DNA from: Moniliella sp. 'wahieum'
Lineage: Eukaryota; Basidiomycota; Moniliellomycetes; Moniliellales; Moniliellaceae
Length of the DNA stretch: 64,000 nucleotides
Assembly (NCBI GenBank): GCA_003971905.1
Contig: RSEE01000036.1
Coordinates: 248,001-312,000, forward strand
Reading direction: 5' to 3'
Within the stretch, counting starts at the first letter, position 1. Each line of letters opens with the position of its first letter. Below, piece by piece: positions 53,793 through 64,000 of the stretch. The translations under genes were made by a program, and so were the position numbers. The notes under the pieces are model-generated. The model was not told the origin of the DNA. It worked only from the letters and a program-made list of their open reading frames with translations, and searched no databases.

Positions 53793-56700
53793 TCAATCAA
53801 TGTTCGTTGTCCCACGGTTCGCCGGGGGGATGGGTGCAGAGACAGTGATGGCTTCGGTGGATGCTCGAACCGGAGCTTGCCCACTCCATAATGAACCACC
53901 GTCTTGTCCACCCGCGCGCCATCGGTGGTAGCGGCCCAATCCAGCGGCTTGGGCCTGGGCCAAAGCTTGGTGTGCCAACCCAAACTCGTCCTGCGGGTAC
54001 CAGAGGGGCAACTGCTCTTCCCGAGCTGCGGGGTGGAGGAACGCGCTCATCAACTCGTCATAGTCAACGTGGAATTCTCGTTCAAACAACGAGCGTTGCG
54101 AACGGTGCTCGCGCGCTTGGTCCGCCACCCGCATAAACCCCAAGGGCGCGGTAAGTGAACGCTTGGAGATGGGGACATTGAGCGAGCTAAGGGTGAGCGT
54201 GCGGCGCCATCTCGCCTCAGGCCGGGAGGGGGACACCGCTTTCTGTCTGTCTTTCTCCTTTTTCTCCCTTCTCCGGGGCCAGGGTGGCATCGGTATCGCC
54301 GCGGGAAGGAGAGCTGGTAGGCAAGAGGGGGGGCAAGGAACCTTGTCGGAGCAAGGTCGGGAGAGAGAAAAAGCTGCCCCAGGTAGAGGAAGGTTTGCGT
54401 TCTTGCACACTCTTTTCCTTGGTCAAGAGCACGGTCGATTCTTTTTGCCTAGGCTCGGGCGGGTTTTGGTGCAGGCTGACCAGAGGGGGGCAGAGGGCTC
54501 GGGTTGGTCCAAGGGCGGCCGTACCTGCGTCACTCTTGACACTTTCGAGGAGGCAGGCGAAGGGAGCGGTACGTCCGACAGACCAGGCAAGCCCAAGGCA
54601 GGGGTACTGGGTGAGGGGGCCAGAGGCTGGTTGGCCAAGTGGGGGGAGGCAAGGATTTCCATTGGTGCCACGACAGCGAGAGGAGCACTCTGGGTGTGTT
54701 GGTGCTTCGGCAAGCGGCTGGAAACGAGCTGGTGCGAACCACAGTCGGGGTCAAGGACCCGTTGGATGCTTTGTGAGCTAAAGGTCCCTCGGACGGAGTC
54801 AAGGAAGATCCAGACGCTTTGTGAGCCAACGGAGACACCGGATTGGGGCCCAAGGACCCGCTCGAATCCTTGTAAGTAAATATCCCCCCGACTGCGCTAA
54901 GGATATGCCAGAGGATTTGAGCGCCAACGGAGACAACGGGCCCTCCAACTCCACATCGGCCCACTGGATCGTTGGGTCCCTCGAATTCTTCCGCGAAGGC
55001 ATCCAACTGGACGGCGGACGAGCAGATGAAGGGGTACCAGTGGTGCTGGAGGACGTGGTGGGGACAAGAATCGGGGCGGGACCTTGGCCGTAGGCGGCGT
55101 TTGTGGCATCTTTTCTCCCCGAATCGTTTCCATGTTGGTCTTCTCGCCCAAGATTGCCATATGTGTGGTTCCCCTAATGATTCCATCAGCGTTTCTTCCC
55201 CGAGCGATTTTCGCCTTCCTGCCTAGAAGTCGGTTCCACTGAAAATGGTGGGCAGTTCCGAACTAGGGGAGGTAATCAGGGGCCGAGGGAAAATATCGTG
55301 GGAAGACGAGAGCGTCTCGTCCACTTCTTCATCCGCTTCCTCTGGGTCGTCCATCATGGGCCCAGCAACAATCTCACCCTGCCGTGCTTCGTCCTCAATC
55401 TCTTCGTCGTGCAGCTCGCGCAACAACTCATCGTCGTCGTGCACCAAGCTGAGGGGAAGGGTGGTGAGAAGCGGCTTGTACGAGTCGTTGAGAAAAAAGT
55501 GGAAACAGGCGACACCCACAATTAAGATCACCATCAGCGCACCTGCATACGGTAAGTACGTTAGTCTTCTCTTGCATTACAATGCAAGGATACGGAGGGC
55601 AGAGGGGACGTACCTTCTGGTAAGGCGGTTTGTTTCTGGATCCCCCTTGAGTTCGGCGCACCGGCAAGGAAGAAGAGGGCGGCGAGCATGACCATCTCGA
55701 GGTACAGCCCCCAAAAGAACTGGTCAATGGCACGGGGAAGTAAAGGCCAAGCGTCTCGTGAGCAGGGCGCTGGAGCCAGACGTAGATCAGTTGGTAGCGG
55801 TACAACAGCCAATACAGGCAAAATGTTGTCAAGGCAAACAGAGAGACTAAGGGTGCAATCACCATGTAGCCTGTGGCAATGATCGTGATGAGGGTCGTGT
55901 TGGGGAAGAGCACACCCCATTCGCCTCTGAACAGATGGTTGTCTGTCCGCCACACCCCGCGAGGCGACTGGCCAAAGACAAATTTGCGAATGTAGTACAG
56001 GCAAACGGCACCACTTGCAGCAACCCAGCGGAGGCCCTTGAACACCCGCAAGCATGATGTACGCGATGAAAAAGGTTGCGCCTTGTGGGATCGCGCCGGC
56101 CACGTCGCCCGGAAACGCGGTAGGGTGATTGGCCAAGGAGTAAATAAAGTTGGTAATGTCCGACACGGAGCCGGAAACGATGGTGAGAAAGAGAAAGTTC
56201 TGGAAAAAGTTAAAGTAGAACATCCGGTCCATGAGGGAAAGCTCGATCGACGTGCGCGTTGGCTCGCCCGATAAGCGACCAAAGATGCGCAGAACAATGG
56301 GCAAGCAGGAATTGACGAGGGCTAGCATAGCAGAAGGAAACATGCCTTGAATCATCTGCTGGAGATAGCCAATGTGCGTCATGAAATCCAGAAAGTGAAC
56401 CACCTTGACCAGTGCATCAATATTGGAGATCAATCCAACGAGGGCGACGGGGATACACCAGAACAGCACCATCCCCCACGTCGCGCCCCAAAAGACCGAG
56501 GTCCGGATCTTCTTCTCATACGGATTCACGTTGAGGTTGGCCCAAACATATCCTTCGGGTGAGCTTCAAAGTAGCGGTTGACCATCATGTATGGAAGGTG
56601 ATGGGTTTGGGCCGAGTAGGCGAGATAGGCAGCAATTTGTTGATGAAAAAGAATAAACGCAGAGTTCTTGGGGGGATACTTTTTCCTATTCCTGGCCATC

Positions 56701-57788
56701 TCGCGGCGTCGCTGATCAATTTCCTGGTTCAGGCGCACAATCTGTGCGCGACAAAGGTCCAAGGTATCGTGTTTCTCCCCCCGAAAAGGAATCCGGCTGT
56801 CGCGATAGGTGGGGCGGGGCAGGAGGCGGGCAATCTCGTCTTCAGTGGCGGTGAACTGGGTAACGACGCCATCCGGAGTGTACACCTCTTGGACTGCGAG
56901 CTTGCCCTTGCGGACCAGTTTATACGCCTTGAGGATGTACTGGGTCTGTGCCTCCTCCAGCTTTTCGGTCCACTTGACGCGTTGCGAAACAAGCGCGGGC
57001 AAGTCACGCATATTGCGGTTGATCCACACTTTGGCCACACCCCGGGAAGGTGGGAGTACATTTTGGTCAGGCGCTTCTCAGAGAGGAGGTTGTTGGGAAT
57101 GCCGGTGACGAGGATGGTACGAGCTTGGGCCGACTGGGTATGGCGCGGAGAGGTGAGGTAGTCTTGGCGAATGGTGACCACATTCTTGACCTTGGCATGC
57201 ACCACAAAACACGTCCACACTGTGCACACCAGCTGGATCACAAAGGTGGCAATGTAGCGCAGTTGTGCCGTCTGCTCTCGGCCGACATTGGCAAAGGTGA
57301 GCTGGTCGATGCCGCTCTTGTGGGCGGTGATGCCGGTGGAGTAGATGGGCATGAGGATGACAAACGTAAGAAAAAAGATGGGGAGGAAGATAACAATGTT
57401 CATCTCGAGATACTCGAGGTAGACAAACGCGTCCAGGCCCTGGGTGCGAGGATGTCAAACTTGGATGCCTTGACGACGGGGACGATCCAGCCAAAGAGGG
57501 AGTTGGGCTGGGGAGGCACACGCTTGGATTTGGGGCCAAGAAAGGTGCGGGGGGCGTAGACCTTTTGAAGCGCGGGCGCAGCAGGAGAAGAGAGTGATCT
57601 CGATGGCACAGAACACGCCGTTGACCCAGAGCGAGACGGCGATCTGCCGCCGGAAGAGGACGTGGCCTGGGGCCCGAGTTGGAGCCGCCGTCGGGGGCCG
57701 CGTTCTGGGCACCGGCGGGGACGGCAAGCGCAGCAAGGATGGCCAGAGCCAGGCAGGCACCCGACACGGACCAGGCGGGGCCGGCCAT
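53793..57788 (-). CDS. CSC1/PHM7-family (TMEM63/OSCA-like) ion channel with repeat-bearing linker
   Basis: Polytopic membrane protein of the hyperosmolality-gated/mechanosensitive cation channel family. From 57788 a signal-like segment (MAGPAWSVSGACLALAILAA) leads to AIEITLFSLLRPRFKRVYAP, SLFGWIVPVVKASKFDI and EMNIVIFLPIFFLTFVILMP. The cytosolic domain has TILVTGIPNNLLSEKRLTKM and KVWINRNMRDLPALVSQRVK. The channel domain has EKKIRTSVFWGATWGMVLFW, SGSVSDITNFIYSLANHPTA, PRAIDQFFWGLYLEMVMLAA and MVILIVGVACFHFFLNDSYK. After an acidic segment comes a Ser/Pro-rich linker with tandem PLAHKASxxSL repeats (about 54760-54965). The C-terminal PHM7 extension domain (FLHPAAREEQLPLWYPQDEF) ends at 53793. 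An intron may lie near 55555-55610. Many frame changes occur. Confidence 0.85.
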
Positions 57789-60001
57789 GCTGGCAGGCTG
57801 GGGGGGGGATGGCGAGGTGGGGGCGGTGGGAGCGCCGAGCGGTGGGGGTGGCTGGCCGATGAGCAGAAATAAGGCACGCCTGGAAGCGGGTCGAGTCGCT
57901 CGTTCGGGGCTGAAATTTGAAGGCGTACTGCGTCTGAGATGTGAGGAGGAGTACAGTTACTGAGTAAGGGTTGCAGACTAGGGACCGCGTCCCCCCAGTC
58001 AGCCGGGCGACACCGCAGCTGGCTTGGGTGCGGGCGGCCTGGCCTGCTGGCTGGCCTGCCTCGCTCGAGTGGCCGCTGCCGCCGTGGTTGCATGCGTCAT
58101 GCATCGTGCATCACATGTCACAGGCACATGGCCCTGGCAGGCCACACATGCGCCTTCCCCCATCACCCATCCCACCCGTGCGCTCCACCCCCACCTGCGG
58201 CGTAGTGCCGCCCCTGCTTCGCCCCCCCACCGGTGGCAGGGGCAGGTGCCCAGGCACCGTCTAGCGCGTGGGTGGCGTTGCCACCACACCAGCCGCACCG
58301 CACCCTCCCACCCTGCCCTGCCTCGCCCCCGTCCTGGCGCCTGAGCTCTGGGGAGCGTGGAGCGTGGCATGGACTGAGCCTGACACATGCTTGCGGAGCG
58401 ACGGTATTCTGTTACAGCTCGGTTTCCCAGTTTTCACATCGCACTGGCTTTCCGTCTCTCCGATCTCACCGGCCATGTTCCCTTGCGCAACGCAGTCCTC
58501 AGTCCGAGTACTCGCAAGCACTTATGCGCTTAAGATGTACCGTTTGGCTGCCAGCTGCTCGAGCGCCCAGCCTGTGCTCCCGTCAAAAAAACCCGCTTGT
58601 GCGCGACAGGCAGCAACAATGCGCTTAAAAAAGTACTGCGTTTTCCTGTCTCTCAGGGTTTGTGCCCATCAAAACATGTCCGGGTATGTTACCACCAACC
58701 TTAATCGATCTAATCACGTTCCACGTTCAAAGTTATCATCGATCATCGCGCGTCACGCATGCATCTCATTGTTCGGGCATTCTACCCTGTGAGCCAACCC
58801 TCACAGTTACGGTTCGTACTTAGTTACACTGTTACGCGCTAAGTGGTACATCTCCTTGGCGCGGTACTGTCCCGGAGGCCCCACCGGTTCTCTGTTCTCC
58901 CGTTCCTCTGGTCCCTACGCGCTGTCCACCCCAAGCTCTGGCAGCCACCGGCCACCGGCCATCCCTCTGCCCGCCGCGGTGTGTCCATCGCGCACCCTCC
59001 CAGACCTGACCTCAGGCGTCCTGCGCCACACCTTACTGACATTGATGTCACCCACTCATATATGCTTGTCTGCACCTCATCGGCACCGGCCATCGACATT
59101 TTCCACCCAATTTTTGGCGTCGTGAGAAACTCGACTAGATGATGGGATCAGTGATCCCACACCATATGTCATTAGCTCAGCGTCCAAGCCATTGCCACAA
59201 GAAGCCGAAGACTTTCTTCTCTCCCTCTGGCCCTCGAAATCGGACCCACGTTACGCGTTGGGGCTTGCAAGAAACTATCTCTGACTGCTCCCTTCTCGTG
59301 CATATGTGAGCCGTGTGTGCGCCCGTGGAATCCTGAGCCGCTGAGTGCGCGTTTATTGTGAGCCTCCTGTTCTCTACGTTTGTATACTACTCTCTCCTTA
59401 TGTACGGTACTTCTCCTCCTCTCCTTGATTGCTCAAGAAATCAGTTGGTCCGCGGGAGCTTCCAGTTCACTGAGCAGCTGGGCCTCAGCGGGCGCAGGAG
59501 ATGTGGACGGGATACGACGAAGCGTGGGTGTCCGGATCAGATCTCAGACCCACCTGGCCACACACAGTCACCAGTTGGATGGACCCCTTTATTTGTTCTA
59601 GGCCCTGTTCTCCCCTTTGTCTATGCCCCCTTCCTGTTCTCGATGCGACAGTCAGCTCGCATGTTCTCTTCTCCGAGGCATATATTACCTCGCCTCCTTG
59701 CCCATCGATGAATATGATCCTCAGGCCTGATCCCTTTTCCCATCTCCATCGCCTGGCAGCGGGGATGGCTGGGGATGGCACGATCATAAGCTGTGTCAGC
59801 CGGCAGGGTGCTGATTAGTGGTGGATGCGTTGCCTGAGGCTCAGGCCTGAGCCAGGGATCGGGACCGACTAAAGAATGCTCGAGTGCGACTTAGGAGTAC
59901 TCGCGATCCTATGGATCAGCTGCAAAGCAACCTTGACAAGGGGTGAAAGGCAAAAGTGGGTGAACCAATCTTCTAGCAACGTCTGAAGGGAAGGAGGCAG
60001 G
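57789..60001. other. Gene-free stretch upstream of CSC1
   Basis: No gene recognised in 2.2 kb. It is C-rich at 58000-58340 and later mixes low-complexity words such as GCCTGAGGCTCAGGCCTGAG near 59829. A TTAATCGATCTAATC word lies near 58701. Confidence 0.4.
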
Positions 60002-60400
60002 AGAGAACAGGGAGATGGAATGAGCATGGGGCGCGCCGCCTGCGAGCGGAACTCTTCCGCCCGTCGCCGCTAAGCGAGCGTCACCGATCAACTGAGGGTC
60101 GTGCAGGGGAATCCTCACACTACCCTTCAACAAAGAGGACCCACTTCTATATAACGTTGAAGTTCAAGATTCAATTCAGTTGAACGTGGACCGCCTTGAA
60201 CATTGAATACGAGGAGTGCTATCGGATGATACTCTTGTGCCTTCGCAGCCTTCGAGCCTTCGCTTGCTTCTGTTGGAGAGTAGTGCCTAATGCGGGGTTC
60301 CCCTGCGGCCCTCGGTAGATCGGTGACGCTCACTTAGCCGGGCGGAAGAGTTCCGCTCGCAGGGCGCGCCCTGCTCGCTTCATCTCCCTTCTCTCTCTCA
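60002..60400. mobile_element. Foldback/MITE-like element with about 120-135-bp inverted arms
   Basis: The left arm (about 60002-60136) and right arm (about 60265-60400) are inverted copies with scattered mismatches. The core CTGCGAGCGGAACTCTTCCG is identical in both (about 60039-60058 left; its complement at 60342-60361 right). GCGTCACCGATC and GCAGGGGAA are also shared in order. The inner loop of about 130 bp is AT-richer and contains TATATAA and TTGAAC/TTGAAT words. No coding capacity. It could be a non-autonomous DNA transposon or a transcribed long hairpin. Target-site duplications were not clear by eye. Confidence 0.7.
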
Positions 60401-61252
60401 TCAGGCCTCAGGGTCCACCGGTCATCCAACAGTCAGCATCCTCCTTTATCCCACCTTCCATTCTCGTCCCTTCCCACATTTCTTGTCCAACTCCTGACCG
60501 TTTCCAGCCAATTGATTGAAGTAATACAGGCAACCTCTCGTCTCCACTTAGCTGCCTCATCTTCATCATCCAAACCTCATCCGCCATCGCGCGCGAACTT
60601 TCCTTCAGTGGCGTCGATTCCCCCTACCACAGCGGTATCGCGTGGGTTCCTTTCACAGCTACGTCCACAGCGCCCCCCCCCAGCTTCAGCCCTGGCAGTC
60701 TTTGTCCTCCACAGCATCTACCCGTCCCTAAGCTCCGGAGGCTTCAGACACGTTACTACCCCCAAGGCGGCGCATACGCAGCCTTTCCGCGCGTGCGGCC
60801 GCCTCGGCTTCACGCCCAAAGGCTTCTCCTCGGCTCGGATCCATCAAATAGCCCAAACCCGAAACTACCGCAGTCGGCAGTGGCGGCACAACTCTCGGCG
60901 TGGATTGAAGGAACATGTGCGCGAGTGTGGTCGTTGGTGCCGCAATGGGGGCCCGCAGTGAGCACGGGTAGGGGGCATTTTAAGGGAGTGGAGGGACGCG
61001 TCGACGCGACTCTGTCATATGCCCGATACTTGGCGCAGCCCCCCCCCCCCCCGTCACGTGCAGGGGGGAGCAGTAGGGTTGCACACTTTTTGATGGGTCC
61101 TGCCATATGGTAATTAAAGATTCAATGTGCCATCACGTAATCCCTGTGGTCAGACTGAGACAATGTAAAACAGCGGGTGCACAGGCATTTAAAAGCAGCG
61201 GGTGGGCTGTCGCCACGCAATTCCCCCCCATCATCTCCCAGCGCTGCTCGCG
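60401..61252. other. Intergenic stretch after the foldback element
   Basis: Open frames are Ser/Pro-rich and without domains. A run of 14 C lies near 61040-61053. An arginine-rich frame at 60860-60960 is probably chance. Confidence 0.35.
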
Positions 61253-61922
61253 ATGAACCGCTTATTCGGTGCCGCTGCTGCTACTCCCTTCAGTCGCGTC
61301 AACTTCTTGCTCCTACTGCCCGCACCCCTGTCCACCTCATCTATTCCTCCTCGTCCTCTTCTGTTTCCTGTCTACCCTCCCATGCTTCTCAACCGTCCTC
61401 GTATGATTCATGTCCATCCTCCAGTCCTCCAGCCGTCCTCTTCATCTTCTTATCCGTCCTCCCATTCCTGTCATGGGCTCGCTCCGCGCCACACAGCCTC
61501 GTGCTTATCCTGCTCATGCACCCTTCCTTGACACATACTATTTCTTTCCTCGTTTCTTTTGACTTATTCCTTAATTGGGGTCCTTCTCCTTCTCCTTCTC
61601 CTCTCCTTCTCCTTCTCCTTCTTTCCTCTCCTTCTCCTCTCTCTCTTTCTCCTCTCCTTCTCCTTCCCTTCTCCTTCTCCTCTCTTCTCCTTCTCCTTCT
61701 CCTTCTCCTTCCGACCACTCCTTCTTCACGACCCGCCCAGACTTGGTCCACGTGTTTGAGCCCCACCTCCTTCCTGACGCTGAGCGCCGCGCCGCCTACT
61801 ACGCCAGGCGGAAGGCGGGGAGCAACAAGTACAAAACCAGGCTGGCACGCCAGCGCGCTGGCTCCGACGTCTCGCCTGGGCCATCTCCCCTTCGCCGAGC
61901 TTGGACCGCGGACGACTTTTAA
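61253..61922 (+). CDS. Possible small gene with basic C-terminus
   Basis: Weak call. An ATG at 61253 reads MNRLFGAAAATPFSRVN and ends LLFPVYPPMLLNRPRMIHVH before losing coherence. After a long TCC/TCT tract, frames near 61735-61922 give DLVHVFEPHLLPDAERRAAY and YARRKAGSNKYKTRLARQRA, ending RRAWTADDF with a stop at 61922. That C-terminal block looks like real protein, but whether it joins the ATG at 61253 (through an intron covering the pyrimidine tract) is a guess. No family recognised. Confidence 0.3.
61579..61708 (+). repeat. CTCCTT-type polypyrimidine microsatellite
   Basis: About 130 bp of almost pure pyrimidine on the plus strand, built from CTCCTT, CTCCTC and TCTCTC units. Such mirror-like tracts can form triplex (H-) DNA. 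It could also be an intron's pyrimidine tract. Confidence 0.85.
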
Positions 61923-63497
61923 AAGATAGTAGGCTCCTGTTTGTTGTGCTTTTTAATTGGTTTCGCTGTTTTGTTTTTGTTTGATGAAAAAAGACGTTGG
62001 TTTCCTCTCCTCTTTTGATATCTGCCATAGCAGGAAGCCATACTAGTAGGAAGCCACAGCGAGCAAATGGTACATCGAGTCATTGCAGACAATATCATCT
62101 CACAGTCGTATTCTTTTTGATCGGTTCCTGTCCGCTAGGGGTTCACAGGCGACACGCTGTGGCCTTGTTGCAGGGTGAGAACTACCGAAGGCTATGGACG
62201 AGAAGGACAGACAGCGCATTGGTCAGGGCAGCAAACACAATTGTGTGATCCCATGTGATCTGTGATCCGGGGAGGACTTGCAGCACTTGAAGCATAACCG
62301 GTAACCACTACTTACGCCACCTAGCCGTGGGTACTATTTCATAGTTACAAAAACTCTCAAAATAGCGCATGGTTCTGACGCAGACGCCTGCCGCCACCGC
62401 CACACCGCCACCGCCTCCCCGATCACCCGCTCGCCCTCCCCGAGCCACAAGGCTCCTCCCCACTCAACGGAAGATAGCATCGCGTAATGAAGTGGAGCCC
62501 ATCGAGGGGATAGTCGAGCACGTTTTATATTACTGCACCGACTGTGCCAGGGGAGGAGCACCTGGAGCTACTTAGCAATAAATTCAACCGCTATGCTCGA
62601 TTTCCCCAACGCTTTCAACACTGTGCGCCGTCGCACACTCGCAAACGCGCCCTACTGTTATGCCCCCCTCTCCTCTCTTCGAGCACCTCGTGACGGCGTA
62701 CCTGGACGCAATTTACCATGTACTCGGTACAATCACTTTCAGTAGCTACAAAATGTTGCAGTGGTTTCTATTGTCATCAATGCTTCGTTGGGCCTGCGCT
62801 TCTGTACGCAGCCGATGTGTCGCACATGTCAGTGGAACGTGGACGATCAAACATGATTAACATGATTTCCGCGCCTCTGCGTCGATGCGATGACGCTCGA
62901 TGACGCTGGGAGGATCATTGATCGATATTCGCCGTCGGGCGCTCATGCATCATGCGCTATGACGCTCACCTGATGATCCGGATGGGCAATCTGATCAGGA
63001 GAACGGGTAAGGTCAGTGATCTAGGTGAGCGACTTTCCCCGCTTTCGTAGACCAGGATCCCAGCCAACCCATTGCGCCCGTCCACCCAACTCCGATGCCC
63101 ACGCGCCCATGCGCCCACGCGCCCAGCGCCCACCCCTCCGCCCAGCGGGGTTGGCTGTCCAGGAACAGAAACTTGCCTTGTGCCCAGGGGCAGCAGGGGG
63201 CAGCCGCCTTATTCGCCGTGTGCTTGGCGCGGGGCATTAGGTGGCAAACAGTGGCTAGTGGCAAGCGCCAGCCAGGGACCAGCACGCAAGGCGCTGCAAT
63301 GGACACAGGCCCGGAGCCAGTCCCAATCGATGATCCGTCAGCGCGTCAGCTTAGGTGACCGGTGACGGTGAGCGAGTGATCGTCGGCTGGGCACCTACTG
63401 AGTACCGAGTCTCAGTTTTGAGTTGGGTTCAGAGGGTGCTGCAGCACGGCTGCAGGCACCCGCGGCCCTCGAGGCGACCCACTCCCAGCGACTGCAG

Positions 63498-63511
63498 TGA
63501 CTAGTGACTAG
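63498..63511. repeat. Heptamer array TGACTAG x2
   Basis: TGACTAG twice in tandem, followed by imperfect TGCTAG and TGACTGACTAG words to 63528. Confidence 0.8.
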
Positions 63512-63985
63512 TGCTAGTGACTGACTAGTGGAGTGGCGCATGCTGGGGACGAGGGATTAGGACGTTGCCCGGCATGCCCGGCAGCAAGCAGGCGTTGGCC
63601 CGCGTCGGCAGCGTTGGCGCTGCTGCAGTAGCCGTCTGATGCATGGATGCATCGCAGGCGGCTGAGAAGCTACTCAGTACTGCATGCTCAGCCGCTCAGA
63701 CTCAGTCCGCAGTCTCCCAGTCGCCCAGCCGCTCAGCGCAGACGCTGCTATAAGGCTCAAGCGCCCAACGCCGCGCGCCCCAGTGCCATGCGGCGCCCTG
63801 CCGCGCCCATGCGCGTCCTGCGGCATCTCGAGGCTCGAGGATCGGTGTGTGTTCGGTGTGATATACCCGGTACTGAGTACCTGAGACGAGAATCAGACTG
63901 GCCATACGCAGTACAGCACCACGCCGCTCCCATCATCCGCATCGGCTCTGCAGCAACCTACTACGCCACGCGGCCAGTACCTCTG

Positions 63986-63993
63986 TATAAATA
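63986..63993 (+). promoter_or_regulatory. TATAAATA box at the window edge
   Basis: A consensus TATA box on the plus strand 7 bp before the window ends, probably of a gene that starts beyond 64000. Confidence 0.45.
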
Positions 63994-64000
63994 CCACTCT

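Larger units (their letters stand above)
61923..64000. other. Gene-free right end of the window
   Basis: No gene recognised in 2.1 kb. It has repeated CGATGACGCT words near 62885-62905, TGACCGG near 63355, a CTAG heptamer array at 63498-63511 and GTACTGAGTAC words near 63400 and 63870. Confidence 0.45.

Noticed and set aside
56559-57161. 200-codon plus-strand frame within CSC1
   Set aside because: It is antisense to conserved CSC1 cytosolic-domain segments.
61177-61929. 250-codon Ser/Leu-rich plus-strand frame
   Set aside because: Most of it is the translated CTCCTT microsatellite; only the last block looks like real protein.

Overview
The window looks like nuclear DNA of a fungus. The genes are eukaryotic housekeeping genes of fungal type, introns are short (about 50-80 bp) with GT...AG ends and CTAAC/CTGAC-like branch sites, and the gene set includes RPD3, fungal lanosterol synthase, RRG7, AIM18-like, an RTA1-family protein and a CSC1/PHM7 channel. 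Low intron density, moderately high GC and family resemblances suggest a basidiomycete, perhaps Ustilaginomycotina. That placement is inference.

Layout. 1-5 kb: RPL6 (partial, -) and MRT4 (+) share a divergent promoter, followed by a secreted GH128-type glycanase. 5-10.4 kb: ERG7 (+), a nicotinamide riboside kinase (-) and RPL7 (+); the RPL7 intron carries a C/D snoRNA with a snR39-type rRNA guide. 10.9-18 kb: mitochondrial genes (RRG7-like, AIM18-like, the complex I NDUFS4 subunit), an RTA1-like protein and a TspO-like membrane protein. 18-27 kb is sparse: a small protein with three RRIS repeats, about 4 kb without a recognisable gene, and an unassigned membrane-anchored protein. 27.7-43.5 kb: CK2 beta, LEM3/CDC50 flippase subunit, sedolisin protease, p24 cargo receptor, V-ATPase subunit F, RPD3 deacetylase, a putative zinc-cluster protein and a malonyltransferase-like protein lacking its expected catalytic residues. 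44-52 kb: an unassigned gene, an intron-containing tRNA-Asp, a NAP/SET histone chaperone, an M50B-like membrane protein with a 13-nt micro-exon, and a two-RRM protein. 53.8-57.8 kb: a CSC1-family channel. The last 6 kb holds a roughly 400-bp foldback element and otherwise little recognisable coding sequence.

Two features cut across the window. First, many conserved genes are interrupted by single-base reading-frame slips, often in short homopolymers, while NDUFS4, the NAP gene and the M50B gene read through cleanly. This fits uncorrected long-read indel errors better than pseudogenisation, so most gene calls below are spans pieced from more than one frame. Second, the gene-free stretches contain many short tandem arrays of one heptamer design: TGA followed by a self-complementary tetramer (TCGA, TGCA, CCGG, GGCC, GTAC, ACGT, CGCG, CTAG, CATG, GATC, AGCT or ATAT). 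Different tetramers sometimes sit next to each other in the same 7-bp phase. I do not know of a described element of this kind, and it is the most interesting signal in the window.
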